Below, piece by piece: positions 45,061 to 58,380 of a stretch of DNA of 64,000 bases; the first letter of the stretch is position 1; each line of letters begins with the position of its first letter. Source of the stretch: Inia geoffrensis (lineage: Eukaryota > Chordata > Mammalia > Artiodactyla > Iniidae); contig CM070899.1 of the NCBI GenBank assembly GCA_036417435.1, forward strand, positions 155,191,494-155,255,493, read 5' to 3'. The notes under the pieces are model-generated. The model saw only the letters and a program-made list of their open reading frames with translations. It had not been told where the DNA came from and made no database searches. Position numbers and translations under genes: made by a program.

Positions 45061-46015
45061 GCAAAGCAGGCAAGAGAAAAAACTCGAGCCTACAGACCTC
45101 ACTGTCCTAAAGGCTCGCTAGAGAGAAATTTTTAACTTTTTTTTCTTTTAGAATCTAAACGAAAATTGCTTTTAAGTAGAGTAATCCTTGCTTTGGGGGG
45201 CAGCAAAGAGGAGCTTTGAAATGGAAGCATAGCTTGCTTGCAGCCTACTTTTATTTCCAGCAAGCAGCCATTTCATCATAATCATAATACAAGCTCAATG
45301 TAGAAATTTGGAAACCAAAATAATACAGAAAGAAGGTGGAAGAGAAAATTACTCAAAATTTTCACTGCCTCCAAACAAATATGTCATGCCAGCCTATTTG
45401 TGTTTATATGCTTCTGAGGCGGTTCTTATTTTCACAGACTTTACAGCATTCCTCCTCCCTCCCCCAGATACCAAGTGCAAGGACAAGCCTATGATTTGCA
45501 AGAAGTCTTGATAAAACCGCAATATGCTGGAGCCAACATTTTTTAAACAAAATATAATTTTATGAGTAGGAAGGGTAAACAGGTACTGCAGGAATCCCCA
45601 GGGCTTGATGCTGATTGAATGCATTCAGTAATTTACCTTTATTTAGTGTCTACTAAGAGAGGACAGAAATGAAAGACACAGGGACCTTTCTTCCCTTCAG
45701 CAACCTCAGTCTACAAGAGAAGAGAGTTCATGAAAACAAATTACTTCAGAAAGAATGGAATGAGTGCAATTAAGGATGTGCCAATGAAGGGCCATAGGCA
45801 CTTAAAGAAAGATTCATTTCTGCCTTGGGGGATGGTGAGAATGAGAGTAAGGAGATCTATGGGTGGTGACTGAGGGAAGGGGGACTTTGGAGATGAACTT
45901 GGATTTGAGCTGGCAGGCTGCAGCCTGGGATACAACTAGGAATATTCTCACACATTGGTGAATCCATGAGCTTTCTCAGTACAGCACCACATGCTAGGAT
46001 CCTTCAAAAGGATAA
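45061..46015. other. Unassigned sequence upstream of CFAP161
   Basis: No exon recognised. 45,260-45,560 has the look of an old A/T-rich repeat ('gctcaatgtagaaatttgga') that I cannot assign. Confidence 0.5.
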
Positions 46016-46017
46016 AT

Positions 46018-46168
46018 GGGACAAAGAAGGTAGGTCAGATATTATACCACTAACTGCACTTGATAAATCAAGTAACTGAGACTCAAAGATGCTAGTGGCT
46101 TATCCAAGTTCAAACTGCTAACAGTTGCTCAAAGCAAGGACTTAACTCAGATTTTCTGACTCCAAAGT
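46018..46168 (-). mobile_element. MIR fragment
   Basis: 'gtaactgagactcaaagatg' and 'gcttatccaagttcaaactg' fit a reverse MIR core. Confidence 0.5.
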
Positions 46169-46487
46169 CCATGTTTTTTCTCTTTGTTTCCATATTCCCT
46201 GTAAAATTGGGAGTATGATAAGGCAACTTTCATCTCCATATGATTTATTAAGGTTCTAATGACTCAGTTATTTGCTTAAGTCCTTACACCAAGACAGCTT
46301 TGCTCTCACCTATTTTCTTTGTGCTATTATGGTCAAGTATTGTACACTTCTGTATGTTACAGGATCAACAATACAATTACATACATGTTGCTTTATGCAA
46401 TTGCTTCTTAAATCAGTCAGGACTAAAAATGTGCAATTATACTCTTTTGTAAATTACATACGTAATTATCTTTATTTTTTCATGTAG

Positions 46488-47465
46488 ATACCATGTGGTA
46501 TTACTTGCTTTCCACCTGAAGAGTCTCTGTTGGTATTTCTTGTAAAGCAGGTCTGCTAACAACACATTCTCTCAGTTTTTACCTGTCTGCCTATTTCGCC
46601 TTCATCCTTGTAAGATAGTTTTACTGCGTATAAGACTCTTGATTACAGTTTTTTCTTTTAACACTTCAGATATGTCCTCCTTCTGCCTTCTGGCCTCTAT
46701 TGTCTCTAATAAGAAGTCAATGATTAATCTTATTGGGGTTCCCTTGTTTGTCTACTAAGTGTGTTGTACAGCCCCTTGCTGCTTTCCAGATGTTCTCTTT
46801 GTCTTTCAACATTTTGACCATGGTCTGAGAGGCACTCTCTTTGCATTTATCCTATTTGGAATTTGTTGAGCTTCTTGGATGGGTAGATCACTGTTTTATT
46901 TAAATAGAATTTGGGATTTGCCATTCTTTCTTTGAATATTATTCTGCTCCCTTTCTCTCTTTCCTCTTCTTCCAGAACTCCTTATTGTTGGTGCACTTAA
47001 TAATGTCCTTGTTTCTGTAAGGCCATATTCACTTTTCTTCCTTCTTTTTTCTCTCTGTTCTTCAAATTGCATAAAATTTCTATTGATTTATCTTCAAGTT
47101 TGCTTATTTCTTCTTCTGCCAGCTCAAATCTACTATTCCGTCTATCTGGTGCATTTTTCATTTTGGTTATGATACTTCTCAACTCCAGAATCTCCACTTA
47201 CCTCTTTTTTTTTTTTTTTATCATTTCTCTATTGATAGTCTATATCTGAGGAGGCATTGTCATCATACCTTCCTTAAATTCATTAACCTTGGTTTCTCTT
47301 AGTTCATTGAACATGTTTATAATAATTGCTTTGAAGTCTTTGTCTGCTAAGTCCAACATTTGGGCCCTCTCAAAGCCTGTTATTTTCCCTGTGGTTGGAT
47401 CACATGCTCCTGTTTATTTGCAGGTCTCACAATTTTTTGTTGAAACCTGAACATTTTAGATAACA
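46488..47465 (-). mobile_element. Ancient LINE (HAL1/L1M-like) block
   Basis: About 1 kb of T-rich text that is collinear with a widespread old LINE-1-related element: 'attgctttgaagtctttgtc', 'tgctaagtccaacatttggg', 'aggtctcacaattttttgtt'. A minus-strand frame at 47197-46997 with a heptad-like EEEISKLEDKSIEI stretch recalls the ORF1 coiled coil. A poly-T run at 47203-47219 interrupts it. The subfamily name is uncertain. Confidence 0.55.
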
Positions 47466-48595
47466 TATTGTAGGAACTCTGGGTACTGCTTCCCCACCCA
47501 CAGTGCCTGTTGTTGTTGTTTTCTTATCCACTTGTGTATCTGTTTAGTGACTTTGGCTAGACTTGTTAGGTAAGGTCTATTCCCCAACAGGGTGCAGCCC
47601 TCTGATGTCACTCTTCAGGGGTATAGCCCTGAACATGCACAAGGTCCCTTGACCCCCTAAATAAATCTTAATATGATAAAGTAACATAAAGAAGCATCTC
47701 ACAACTTACAACACAGGTGGATTTAAAAGCCAGGTGATAATAACAAAACTATAAACAAACATACAAGGAGTTTTTTGAAAGAGCTTTTTACTAATTTTTA
47801 CCTTTACTTTTGAGAAACTATGAAATCTTTATTTTATTGCAATTATAGAGTATTTTAAATTCATATTCTTCAAAACTGCTCAAAGCTAATATTAAGACAG
47901 AAATGCACACATACATTGCTAGACTGTGAGTAATTTACTCAGTTCATGGTGTAGCAATAAATATCTGTTTAAGTTAGGACACCATTCCCTCCCTTTTAGA
48001 ATTATTATAATTTTGACATAAACCAGGTATATACTGGAAAACTCATTTGCTACTTTTCTTTCATCATTTGATGAGGCTCTTGGAAAAAGTTAATTGGAGC
48101 CTTTTGTTGCTTACTTGTGAAACATCTGTCAGGAAAACAAAAGCCAAAGAAATACTTGGACAGGATCATTGTTAGAAAAGAAAAGGTCATTTTTAGAACT
48201 TTTAGGATAAAGTTCAGATATTGAGAAAGAGAAATGAGAGTTATAATCTTAGAAGCAAGTAACTTCCAGGCTGCAGAAAATAAGTTTTCAAGTCCTCATG
48301 GGACAAGAAACATTGTAAGTGATCACTGTGTCCTAAAGGAAAAAAATGGGATTGAAGTTCCTTTCACTCAGCTTATGCAACCATTTTTGTCTCCGAGCCT
48401 CAGCATCTTCATCAATAAAAACGAGTTAAGGATAATTTTAGAGCTAACTCTCTAGGAAGCATTTCCAAAATACTCTGTGTACGTTAACAGCTGTGGAGAG
48501 GGAAAGAGTTCTGGTGTAGATCAGTTTGAGAAAGGCTGGGTTAAACAGGCATCCTTATTGCAGTCCTTCTCAGAGCCTTGAATGTCTCAGCGCTC
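47466..48595. other. Unassigned A/T-rich sequence
   Basis: No exon or identifiable repeat. Confidence 0.5.
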
Positions 48596-48600
48596 TCTAT

Positions 48601-48840
48601 AAACCCACAGAAATGGGCTTCCCTGGTGGCACAGTGGTTGAGCGTCCGCCTGCCGATGCAGGGGACGCGGGTTCGTGCCCCGGTCCGGGAGGATCCCACA
48701 TGCCGCAGAGCGGCTGGGCCCGTGAGCCATGGCCGCTGAGCCTGCGTGTCCGGAGCCTGTGCTCCGCAACGGGAGAGGCCACAACAGTGAGAGGCCCACG
48801 TACCGCAAAAAAAACAAAACAAAACAAAAACCCACAGAAA
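48601..48840 (+). mobile_element. CHR-family SINE (young type) with perfect 13-bp TSD
   Basis: Element about 48614-48827 with head 'gggcttccctggtggcacag', 'gtccgcctgccgatgcaggg', 'gtgccccggtccgggaggat', and an A-rich tail of 'aaaacaaaac'. TSD 'aaacccacagaaa' at 48601-48613 and 48828-48840 is exact. The most intact SINE in the window. Confidence 0.95.
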
Positions 48841-48906
48841 GATGATACATATGGCATTGCCCAAGCTAAGTTCACTGTGGAATACTTTTTAAAAAGAATT
48901 ATCTTG

Positions 48907-49168
48907 GGGCTTCCCTGGTGGCACAGTGGTTAATGATCCTCCTGCCAATGCAGGGGACACGGGTTTGAGCCCTGGTCCGGGAAGATCCCACATGCCGCGG
49001 AGCAACTAAGCCCGTGCGCCACAACTACTGAAGCCCGCGCACCTAGAGCCCGTGCTCCGCAACAAGAGAAGCCACCGCTCGCCGCAACTAGAGGAAGCCC
49101 ACGCGCAGCAACGAAGACCCAACACAGCCAAAAATAAATACATAAAATAAATTAATTTTTTTAAAAAA
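48907..49168 (+). mobile_element. CHR-family SINE (long form)
   Basis: 'ggcttccctggtggcacagt', 'gccgcggagcaactaagccc' and 'gagaagccaccgctcgccgc', ending in 'aaaaataaatacataaaata'. It lies only 66 bases after the SINE TSD at 48840, in the same orientation. Confidence 0.93.
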
Positions 49169-51580
49169 GACCCATCTTGCAAGAATAATTTTTAAGAGAT
49201 TTTGTGCGGCTCAAATGATATAACCCTATGTAAAACGGGTAGGATTTAGACATGTAGATAAAAGAATCAAGGTAAGCACTTGACAGACAGAGGAAACAGG
49301 ATGCAGCAAGGCAGGAAAGAAAAGGTCCGGAAAGGGCCACAGTAATGAACGTAAGTGGGGAGAAGATGGTGAGGGGGGACCTGTGGTACAAAGGCCAGGG
49401 CTCTGGATTTTCTTCTTGAAGTCAAAAGAGACCCATGAAAGTTTCCAAAGAGGAAATTGACAAAGCGCAGGGTCGAGCTTTGGAAGTTTTCTGGGACTGT
49501 AGGCTGTGGATTCAGGCAGATGGGCCAAGTAGTGGGCAGGGGTCCCAGTTAGGAGACAGCCTGGGGAGAGGTGAGGGGTGTGCTTAAGTAGAGAGGTAGA
49601 AAGGAATGATAAAATAGCTCAAGTCGGGACGGTGAGCTCTTGGAAAACGACGGTGCAGTGGGAGAATCCATTGTTCACCCAGCCAAGAGTCACCGAGCCC
49701 CAAGCACTGTGCTCAGGAATAAATCAGGAAATCATGGGCCCTGCCTTCGTGGTGAGTCAAAAGGAGGACACAATTCTGAACAAATAAGTACACGTGGGAG
49801 GCCTGGTGCCAGAGGGTCAGTGCGGGAAACACTTCTCCGAAAGGATGTCAGCAAATAACCATCCTTGGACAAGTAGGCAGGCTACTGAAAGTCCTGATCG
49901 AACTATAATACATCATCATTTCGTTAGTGAGTCATTTATTCTATCCTCTCCAAAGACCACAGGGTGGCGTGTGGCCAGAAAAGTGTCTCCCCCTCTTGTT
50001 TTCCCTTCTGGTTGCACCAGACCCCTGGGGAGAAGACCACCCACAATGCACTTGTAATTCTCCCGGTCCAGACGCAAGCACCAAGCACCGGAAGCCAGCC
50101 TCCACCCCAGGGGCAAACCTGCAGGACTAAAGTCCCTCAGTCCCTCTTTATTGCCCTCGGCAATCTTGCAGAAAACCGGCCGTCCCCCTCCATCTAGGCT
50201 GACCTCTTGGGTGACAGGCTTGCAGGTACTCTTAAGTCCTGGAAGCAGAAGAAATTGCCTTCTGTTTACAATCCTGACTTCTGAGGCGGGTGTACCCTCT
50301 GAAGAGGAAGCCCTTCTGTTCTACTCCTCTCCCTGGTGGGTTTGGAAATGCCAAGGGCAGCACTTGGCGGCAGGAGATAGGAAAAGCCAAATGGCCTGCC
50401 TCAGAGAGCAAGAAGAAAACCAGTTTCTTCCCCATCGGGGTGGGGAAGTCTGGAGAAGAATCAGCACCCAGGGGAAGGGGTGACCAGGAGGAAAGAAGGC
50501 CCCTGGGCAGGACTCTGCACTTTGCACGGGCATGGAAGCAAGGCTGCCAGCTGTCTCTTCTGGATCTCAAAGCACAAGGAGGATGCTTAGGCTCTAGGAG
50601 TGCCATTCTGTTTGAAGAGTACCAGAAATTCATTTCAAACTCTTTCCCCCTTTTTAAAGTAGGAGAGCCCCCTTTTCCCACCAAAGCAAGACAGAACTGA
50701 ATTACATAAAACAGAGAGACTCAAGTGATGAGCCCCAAATGTCCACCCTGTCCCCCTGGAGGACACCGAGAGTCTACAGAGCCTAGTTTGAAAACAGCTG
50801 ATCTATTTTGTCTCACGCCTGACTTCACAGGTGATGAAAGTGAGGCTTACAGAGCGGGACTCAGTGCCAGGAGTTCTTCAGGAAGAAAAGCAGGGGCTGG
50901 AATCGATGCCACGTTCCTCTCAGTCCAGGGCTTTTTCTACGTTTCAGCCCTCACAGGTCCCCATCCGAGGGACCACTCATCTTTTTACCACTGACCCGTG
51001 AATATCTTGTCTTTCTGGTCAAAAGAAAGCTCTGGCCTTTATCACGCCAGAAACATACACATAGAAGCATTTTACACATTGAAGGCAAGATTTAGAATGC
51101 AACCAGGATAAATCCATTTGGGTCCATCTCGCCTATTCTTTTGCGATATGAAAGCCAGTAATTACAAATGTGTTCTGAAAGCAAGGCAACCATGCGAACA
51201 CTTAACAGTACCCTAGGACACAGTGGAGAAATGAACCAGTTCCAGGGAATTCTGGAGGGTGTCAATGCAAAGGCACATTTCCCCAAGCGGTCAGCGTTTC
51301 CGGTTCCTTTAAAGTGATGGGAAAAGATAGAATGTCCCTTCGATTCACAAATGAGGAAACGGAAGCACAGAGAGGTTATGGGGAATACCCAAGTTAGCAT
51401 CCGAGCCAGAACTAAAAGCTACCACAAGCATGCAGGAAGAGAGGAGGAAGAAAGAAAGGAGAGAAAACAGAGAAAAATAGGGCCTTGTATTTTCATAGCA
51501 TCCCCAGGTGTTACACCGCTTTCCACACAACATTTTATTTGAGTATTACCACTACAGGAAGTTGGAAAATAATTCTATGC
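49169..51580. other. Unassigned intergenic sequence
   Basis: About 2.4 kb without identified repeats except a weak MIR-like trace near 51,340-51,400. Open frames of up to 150 codons (50232-50684) overlap on both strands and show no domain. Confidence 0.5.
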
Positions 51581-51584
51581 TCTA

Positions 51585-51815
51585 TGGCTAGCTCTGTGGT
51601 TTAAAACACAAGCTTTGGAGTCAAACATTCCTAGCTCAAATCCCAGAACTAGCCACTGGCAGGCTGTGTGACCTTCAGGTAAAGTCACGACCTCTCTGTG
51701 ACTCAGTTTCTCCATCTGTAAAATGAGGAAATAATGAAACCCACTTCATATGGTTATTGGGGGGCATAAATGAGAGTGTCCAGGACAGAGCAAGCAGTCA
51801 GTAGCTACTGCTGCC
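51585..51815 (+). mobile_element. MIR SINE
   Basis: Nearly full forward MIR: 'cacaagctttggagtcaaac', 'gtgactcagtttctccatct', 'gtaaaatgaggaaataatga'. Well preserved for this family. Confidence 0.85.
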
Positions 51816-51879
51816 TGTCGAACTGGAAAGACCAACATCAGGAGTGGCTTGACCAAGGAGTTTTCTGTTTGCAAGATTC

Positions 51880-51985
51880 ACAAGTTTAAAGTTCAAGGGA
51901 TATTTCATTTTACAAATGGGGAAACAAAGAGCCAGCCAGGGGAAGAGAAGTGGCTAAGGTCACACAGCTAGTGACTCCAGGACTC
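51880..51985 (-). mobile_element. MIR fragment
   Basis: 'cattttacaaatggggaaac' and 'aaggtcacacagctagtgac' give the reverse MIR core. Confidence 0.65.
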
Positions 51986-53045
51986 CTACTAATTTCTTCT
52001 GTTAGACGCTAAGGTTCCAAGTAATAAGCTGGGAGATGAAGCACGTCTTCAGTACGTAATTCCCAAATAGACAGTAAAGGTGCTAATGTTTAATATTATG
52101 GCTCTGTGTGGTAGAAAAATTCCATATGGGGAGTTAATTACCTATAAAGGTATCATTCTCCCTTCTCTTAGGGTGAGCTCTGTGGGCCAGTAGGATGGTC
52201 TGAACTGCCCAGAAGCACAGAGGCAGTGCCAGTGCATGGCCTGGGTAGAGCCCTGGACCCACTGCCTCCAAATTCAGTGCTCCCTGGATCATACAACTAG
52301 CACACCCTCGAAGAAATGGGGAGAGAAATTACACACACCACAGTCCTTGAGTTGTTGAATTTCTCCTTCAAATATTCTTCTAGGGACTTCTGTGAGCTGC
52401 ACTAAACTGTAGCTTCAACTAGGGTAGGGTTATTCTGTTTATCACAATCTGATAAATACCTTGAGAATTTCTGGGAAGCCCTCTCATCTGCTGCTGTTGA
52501 GAAAGAAAACTGCCACAGTGATTCTGGGAGGCAATTTTGCATTACATCATCAAAAGCCTTAGAAATAAATGTACTAGATATCTCTAAATTCCACTTTAAA
52601 GATATTATACCAAGGAGATGTGTCTATTAACAGGAAAAAATTGCAAAGAACACATAACCCAAGTATCCAATAATAATGGGTCGTTTCAGTAAATTACAGA
52701 GCCATGTATGTTTTGGAAGGCTCTGCGACTATGAAAAATCATGATATAAGAGCAATATTTAATGATTTGGGAGATGTTCATAACATTGTAAATTAAAATG
52801 AGATTACAAGAGTTTATAATGTAAGATGTCCGTTTTACTTTTAAAATGTGTATTTTTATTATATTCATAGGAAAAATAATATAATTTATAAACACGCATG
52901 ACGATCTATTTGTACATCTATATGTAAAATATGCATACATGCTATATATAATACAATATATAATATCATAAAATCATACACATGTATAACCTACATAATC
53001 TGTACATATATAATCTATACACATATATATACATAGCTGATATGG
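51986..53045. other. Unassigned A/T-rich sequence
   Basis: No exon recognised. The part 52,680-52,870 resembles the old unnamed repeat at 34.1 kb. Confidence 0.5.
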
Positions 53046-53050
53046 AAGGG

Positions 53051-53485
53051 GCATCAGGCTTCTTTTTTTCTTTGCGGCATGCGGGCCTCTCACCGTTGTG
53101 GCCTGTCCCGTTGAGGAGCACAGGCTCCGGACGCACAGGCTCAGTGGCTGTGGCTCACGGGCCCAGCCACTCCGCGGCATGTGGGATCTTCCCGGACCGG
53201 GGCACGAACCTGTGTCCCCTGCATCAGCAGGCGGACTCTCAACCACTGCGCCACCAGGGAAGCCCTTTTTTGTTTTTGTTTTTGTTTTTTTAAATATTTA
53301 TTTATTTATTTGGCTGCTCCGGGTCTTAGTTGCGGCAGGCGGGATCTTTTATTTGCAGCATTTGAACTCTTAGTTACGGCATGTGGGATCTTAGTTCCCT
53401 GACCAGGGATCAAACCCGGGCCCCCTGCGTTGGGAGCGTGGAGACTTAGCCACTGGATCACCAGGGAAGTCCCTGCATCAGGCTT
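53051..53485 (-). mobile_element. Tandem pair of CHR SINEs within one TSD
   Basis: Two reverse-strand SINEs lie head to tail: 53062-53266 (young type, ends 'gccaccagggaagccc') and 53290-53474 (older short type, ends 'caccagggaagtccc'). The 11-mer 'gcatcaggctt' flanks the pair at 53051-53061 and 53475-53485. No separate TSD was found around the inner element. Either one SINE inserted in the other's A-tail, or a dimer moved as one unit. Confidence 0.9.
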
Positions 53486-54370
53486 TCCATATGAGAATGC
53501 TTGTTTTTGTTTTCTTTTCTATAATGAGCATGAAATTTTTTGCAATAATAAAAAAAGAAAACCCTCTGAAGACATTCTGGCCCAGGGGTAATCCACACCT
53601 AAACTAAAGCTCTGATCTGCGTCCCAACAGCAGGACTAGTGGATAAAAGGTCTCAGTGGTTCAAGAAATTAGGACCAAGAATGGGAGCCAACTCTCTGCT
53701 CGAACGCCTCCAAGCACCTCACTCAGCAGATGTTGGCAGCTTTTATATAATCACTGTGGTCCACTGCTCGTGCTCGTTGGTAGTTTGTCAGCCAGAAGAG
53801 CTTGTGAGGACAAGGTCTTTTCTGACCTTTCTTTGGAGGTGAGTTGGATTCGATAACTGGGCAATTGCGCCCTCATGTGGCACCTCCTGGGTACAGCTTT
53901 TTGTCCGTAACGAGGAAACTGGACTCAAGGCAGGAGATCCCTTGTAGACCCCAGTTTACGAGTGGGTCTTTGTTCCCAAAGGGAGTTGTTAAGTTGGGCT
54001 TCTAGAAATTACAATGCATCTCCCTAGAAGTGATAAACATTGAGGTTAAGAACCACTCAAATGTCAAAAGCCTATTAAATCACTGTCTACTTATAATAGT
54101 CTCAGCTTCCCCTCCTGTAAATAATACTGTTTTACAGTATGTTCTAAGAGTATCAAAATATTTGAGGCTTCCCAACAGGATGTTTTTATTGCCCTTGATG
54201 TTTCCTCTATTTGAATTTCCTTACTCAAGACACTTCTTCCCCATGTAATTTCTACTGATTCATCAAGTCCATCCCAAAGGTCATCTCCCTCAACATCCCC
54301 AGACTGGACAAAGCCAGTTACCCCTCTCCTGGCTCTCAACGCACTTTGTATTTTCTCTGCAAATTGCTAT
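53486..54370. other. Unassigned sequence
   Basis: No exon or repeat recognised. Confidence 0.5.
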
Positions 54371-54374
54371 GATT

Positions 54375-54500
54375 AGAAGTTTTTATTGGCAATGGGCAAT
54401 TTGAACCAGTGTGTAAGCTCCACGAGGACGGTGGCTTTTTGTTTCATTGGTGTATCCTTAGCATTTAGCACAATGCCTGATACATAGGTGTCCAAAAGTA
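54375..54500. mobile_element. Possible L2 3' end fragment
   Basis: 'gtgtaagctccacgaggacg' to 'tagcacaatgcctgatacat' resembles the 3' part of L2/MIR-class elements. Confidence 0.5.
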
Positions 54501-55730
54501 CAAGTGGATCAAAGAATTGTTCGGTTACATATTCCCCCCTCCCAGCTCCCTTGGGACCATCTTCAGTACAGTCCAGCACAAGCACGCGTACCCTTAGATA
54601 CAGCCATAAATGTTATTTACTGAAAATACCCAGCTACACCCACCCAACACCCACCCAACACAGAGACTGGTTGCACACGCACTTGGCCATCTCCTGTCTG
54701 CTACTGTCTTTGAATGACTGTCCACCCAGATCTCACGTGAACCCTGAAATGAGATCCCTGGGGCATCAGGCAGGCCTCGGTTTCCCCACCAGCATCATGG
54801 CCTGATTGATAAGATTCTTTCCTCTCCTACTCAGCACATGCTCTGAATCTCAGGGGTGGGCAGAGAACCCTCTCCCGTTCGTCCCAGGTGAATTGTTTTC
54901 TTTCACTTCTGCCTGCCAGCTTCCGGAGTACCTGTCCTGTGCTCACTGCTTTCTCACCTCCTGAAGACCCATGATGTCTTCCCAGGCTCATAGTAGGCCC
55001 TCTCCCCACACCCAAAAACCAAGACACACTCCTTCCACCCAACTCTGGGGGCAGAAGGTGGCTGGTGTTTGTTTGGTCAATGCATGTCTCCATTCCTGTA
55101 ACCTGGGTGCCCTGGGACAGGCCGAGCAGATGGACAGATTGTGACCCAATCCAGTCTGAAAACCACGCTGAGCCCTAGATGGGGGCTGGCCACTGCCGCC
55201 CCGGTCAGACCCCCGTGTTGTGAATGGAAGTCAGAACACATCTTACAGCAGGAGCTGTTCTCTTTACAGAGCATCCCCACAGATGCTGGTTACAGGCCCC
55301 ACCATGACGACAGTGCCAGGATGGGACCCGGCCCCCGCCTCCCAAAGCATCTGCTCTCCCATCCTCCCCATGTGTTTGGTTCCCAAAGAAAACTCACTGT
55401 CGAACATACAGAATTGTCCTCTCTACCAATGCAGCACTCAAAAAAGTCTATTAGTTTTTCCCTGGAAAATGTCTGTTTTCCATAAATACCCATGTTCATT
55501 TGATAAACATTGATGAAATGCCTGCTATGTGTCAGATACAGAAGTTTTTGTGGCATTGAAATGAGCTTCCAGTGAGGCCATGGAATGCTCTGGGGGCTCC
55601 CACACTCCATGTGTAAGAGCAAAGTTCCCACAGCCTACGGTCCCTCTCATCCATCGCTGGGGCTATCTCCGTGAGAATCTCAGTCAAGAGATGTCAAGAT
55701 AAAAACGTAAAAAAAAAAAGAAGAGCGATG
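54501..55730. other. Unassigned intergenic sequence
   Basis: GC-moderate, single-copy looking. Frames of up to 114 codons on both strands overlap; none is recognised as an exon. Confidence 0.5.
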
Positions 55731-55968
55731 GCAAGATAATAAAAGTGCATGCCCTTTGGATCACCAAACCTATTTACAGTATTTCTCTAAGAAAAATAAC
55801 TGTACAAGTGTAAATCTATGAATAAGAGGGTAATATCAAACAGATGCTGAAAATAGCCAAAAAGAAAAATAATATAACCTAGATGTCAATCCTTAGGAGA
55901 TTGGTTTAAGTAAATGATGATACATAACTCCAGTGAAATATTATACTGCCCTTAAAAATAATAATGAG

Positions 55969-56190
55969 TGGGACTTCCCTGGTGGTCCAGCGGTTAAGAC
56001 TCCACGCTCCCAATGCAGGGGGCCTGGGTTCAGTCCCTGGCCAGGGAACTAGATCCCAGATGCTGCAACTAAGGGTTTGCATGCTGCAACTAAAAGATCC
56101 CCCATGCCACAACTAAAAGATCCCACATGCCGCAACTAAGACCTGGCACAGCCAAATATAAATAAATATTTTAATAATAATAATAAGTAT
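55969..56190 (+). mobile_element. CHR-family SINE, middle form
   Basis: 'ggacttccctggtggtccag', 'gttcagtccctggccaggga' and repeated 'tgcaactaa' motifs, ending in '(aataat)n'. It interrupts an older A/T-rich repeat-like stretch (about 55,740-56,225). Confidence 0.9.
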
Positions 56191-56225
56191 CTATATTTAT
56201 TTACATGAAGAGGTGCCCATGTGTA

Positions 56226-56818
56226 CTAGGTTGAATGTTGTCCCCCCAAAATTCATGTTTACCTGGTACCTATGAGTATGACGTTATTTAGAAATAGCGT
56301 TCATGCAGATGTAATCAAGTTTAAAAGAGGTCATACTAGATTAGGGAGGGTCCTAATCTAATGACCAGTGTTTGCTTTTGTTTGTTTGTTTGTGGGGGTT
56401 TTCTGAGGCCAAAAAATGAGTTTTTGGGGGGTTTGTTAGGACTGGAGGCCAGGAGACACAGATCCAAGAAACACGTGAACTGTGTTCCAGTAGACTACAA
56501 AATGGGGCCCAATGACTGGTATTTTTATAAGAGAGAAATTTGGATCCAGACACACAGGGAAAACACCATGTGAAGATGGAGACAGACATTGGAGTGATGA
56601 ATCTGCAAGACAAGGGAAACCAAGGATTTTCGGAAACCACCAGAATCTAGAAGAAAGACATGGGACCAGGTTCTCCTTGGGGCCCTCCGGAAGGAAGCAA
56701 CCCTGCCAACACCTTGATTTCAGGCTTCTCCAGAACTGTGGGGCAAAACACGTCTCCTGCAGCCACAGAGTTTATGAAGACCTGTTACAGCAGTTGTAGG
56801 AAACTAATCCACCATGTA
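56226..56818 (+). mobile_element. ERVL-MaLR (MLT1-type) solo LTR
   Basis: Order 'ggttgaatgttgtcccccca', 'gtgaagatggagacagacat', 'tctccagaactgtggggcaa' and 'gttacagcagttgtaggaaa' matches an MLT1/MST-type LTR. An extra GTTT/G-rich segment (about 56,365-56,470) sits inside. No internal coding sequence is attached; this is an old, inactive remnant. Confidence 0.75.
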
Positions 56819-58350
56819 AACTGCAAACTAGTAACGTCATACACAGTATGACACTATTTATGCTTAGAGGGATGTCTGAAAACACTTATGGGTCCCCTGA
56901 GCTTGCCTTCTCAGTTCCGCCCTGTGTTAGGGAAAAAAGAATCCACCAACTCTAACCCTCTTGTGAATTTAGTGACTCCTTTATGATGTTTGGATGTCAA
57001 GGGAAGAAGTGGGTCATGCCACTCTTCCCGACCCCCATGTGGGCTGGTGGAAGGCCCTGATCCCACTGCGTCCTTCCTGGTGAGTAGCTCTCTGGCCAGT
57101 CTACATGCCCAAGCCCCCTTGGATTCAACAGCTAATACACCCCGCCCTTCAACCTAACACTAAAAATCATCAGCTCCTCTCTAGCCCACGACTGGGGGGC
57201 ACGGTGAGCGGATTTAACTTTTCCAAACTTCCAGACTGGAAAAGTGTAAGACTTCAATATAGGGCATTTGGAAAGAATTCCTTTACATGGCTCCTCAGTG
57301 TGTGATCTCCAAAAAGCAATCATTCTAGGACCTTCCATAGATGGTCAAAAGTGTGCCTTGTAACTCATGGGTTGCATCCCTTTGGCACAGCTTAAGGCCC
57401 ACCTGTGGGAGAAAACACCTTCCCTGTAGCTCCCAGCTTCCCTTTGTATGTCTCCTTCCATGCCTTGAGACTTTCCACGGCTCAGGCTAGGGCTCTCTAA
57501 ACCCATTTCCTCACCCCACCCCCAAGGAGGGAACAGAGGGAACCATTTCCCATTGTCCTCAGCTCTGATCTGACCTCACACCCTAGCTGGCACTGGAAGC
57601 GGGAATTGGCAGCAGGGCTGATCCCAACTCCACAGCCTGTTGGCAAGAAGAGCATGTCCAGAATTTCCAGAGAGGAGTACTCAGCTACTCCTACCAAGCC
57701 CATACACAACCTGCGCACTATTCTCTCACTCTCACAACTTGTCCAGAAATTCTAGATTCACCAACATACACCTTCCCGGTAAGTTCTTCTCGGGGAACAT
57801 GGACCAGTGACCTCCTACAGAATGAATTGGAAATGACCTACAGTCCGGCTCTGCCTGGCAAGTACCTCCGTCTGTTCTTGGGTCATTGCCCATGGCCTGG
57901 CCTACCCCAGTGGGAAGCTTTTAGGTTCCCCAGGCAGCTGCTCTGTGAGAGGAATCTGGAGCAGCCAGGCAGAGCTGGACCTAATGGGCTATGACTCCAG
58001 CCCGCCAGAGCCCATGATCTGCAGCTCTTTCCTAAAAGGCATGACTTGTCCACACAAGTGGAGACAAGAGGAGAGATTCTCTGAGGGGTTTCAGGTGGCC
58101 AACCCATGCCATTTCCCCCACACTGGTAACAAAATATGGGTGTACCTCACTGTGGGTGACCTTAAACCTCATTTCAATCCTACCCGCTCCACTAAGGGGT
58201 TCCGAATCCACTGTCTTGAAAGTAGCCACCAGCACTTCAGCCTGCCTCTGTTCAGCCAGAAAAACTGGACTAACGTCCATGAAGCCGCGTCCACTGCCCC
58301 AGGCCCCTGCCACAGCTTTCTGGCCCCCCAGATGCACTGCATTCGTGAGA
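56819..58350. other. Unassigned intergenic sequence
   Basis: No exon or repeat recognised. The 161-codon frame at 57945-58430 has no domain. Confidence 0.5.
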
Positions 58351-58362
58351 GAATAAAGAGCT

Positions 58363-58380
58363 GGGGGGGGGGGGCGGGGA
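58363..58380. repeat. G-rich run
   Basis: A run of G ('tgggggggggggcgggga') capable of G-quadruplex-like structure; also a likely assembly/sequencing weak point. Confidence 0.85.
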
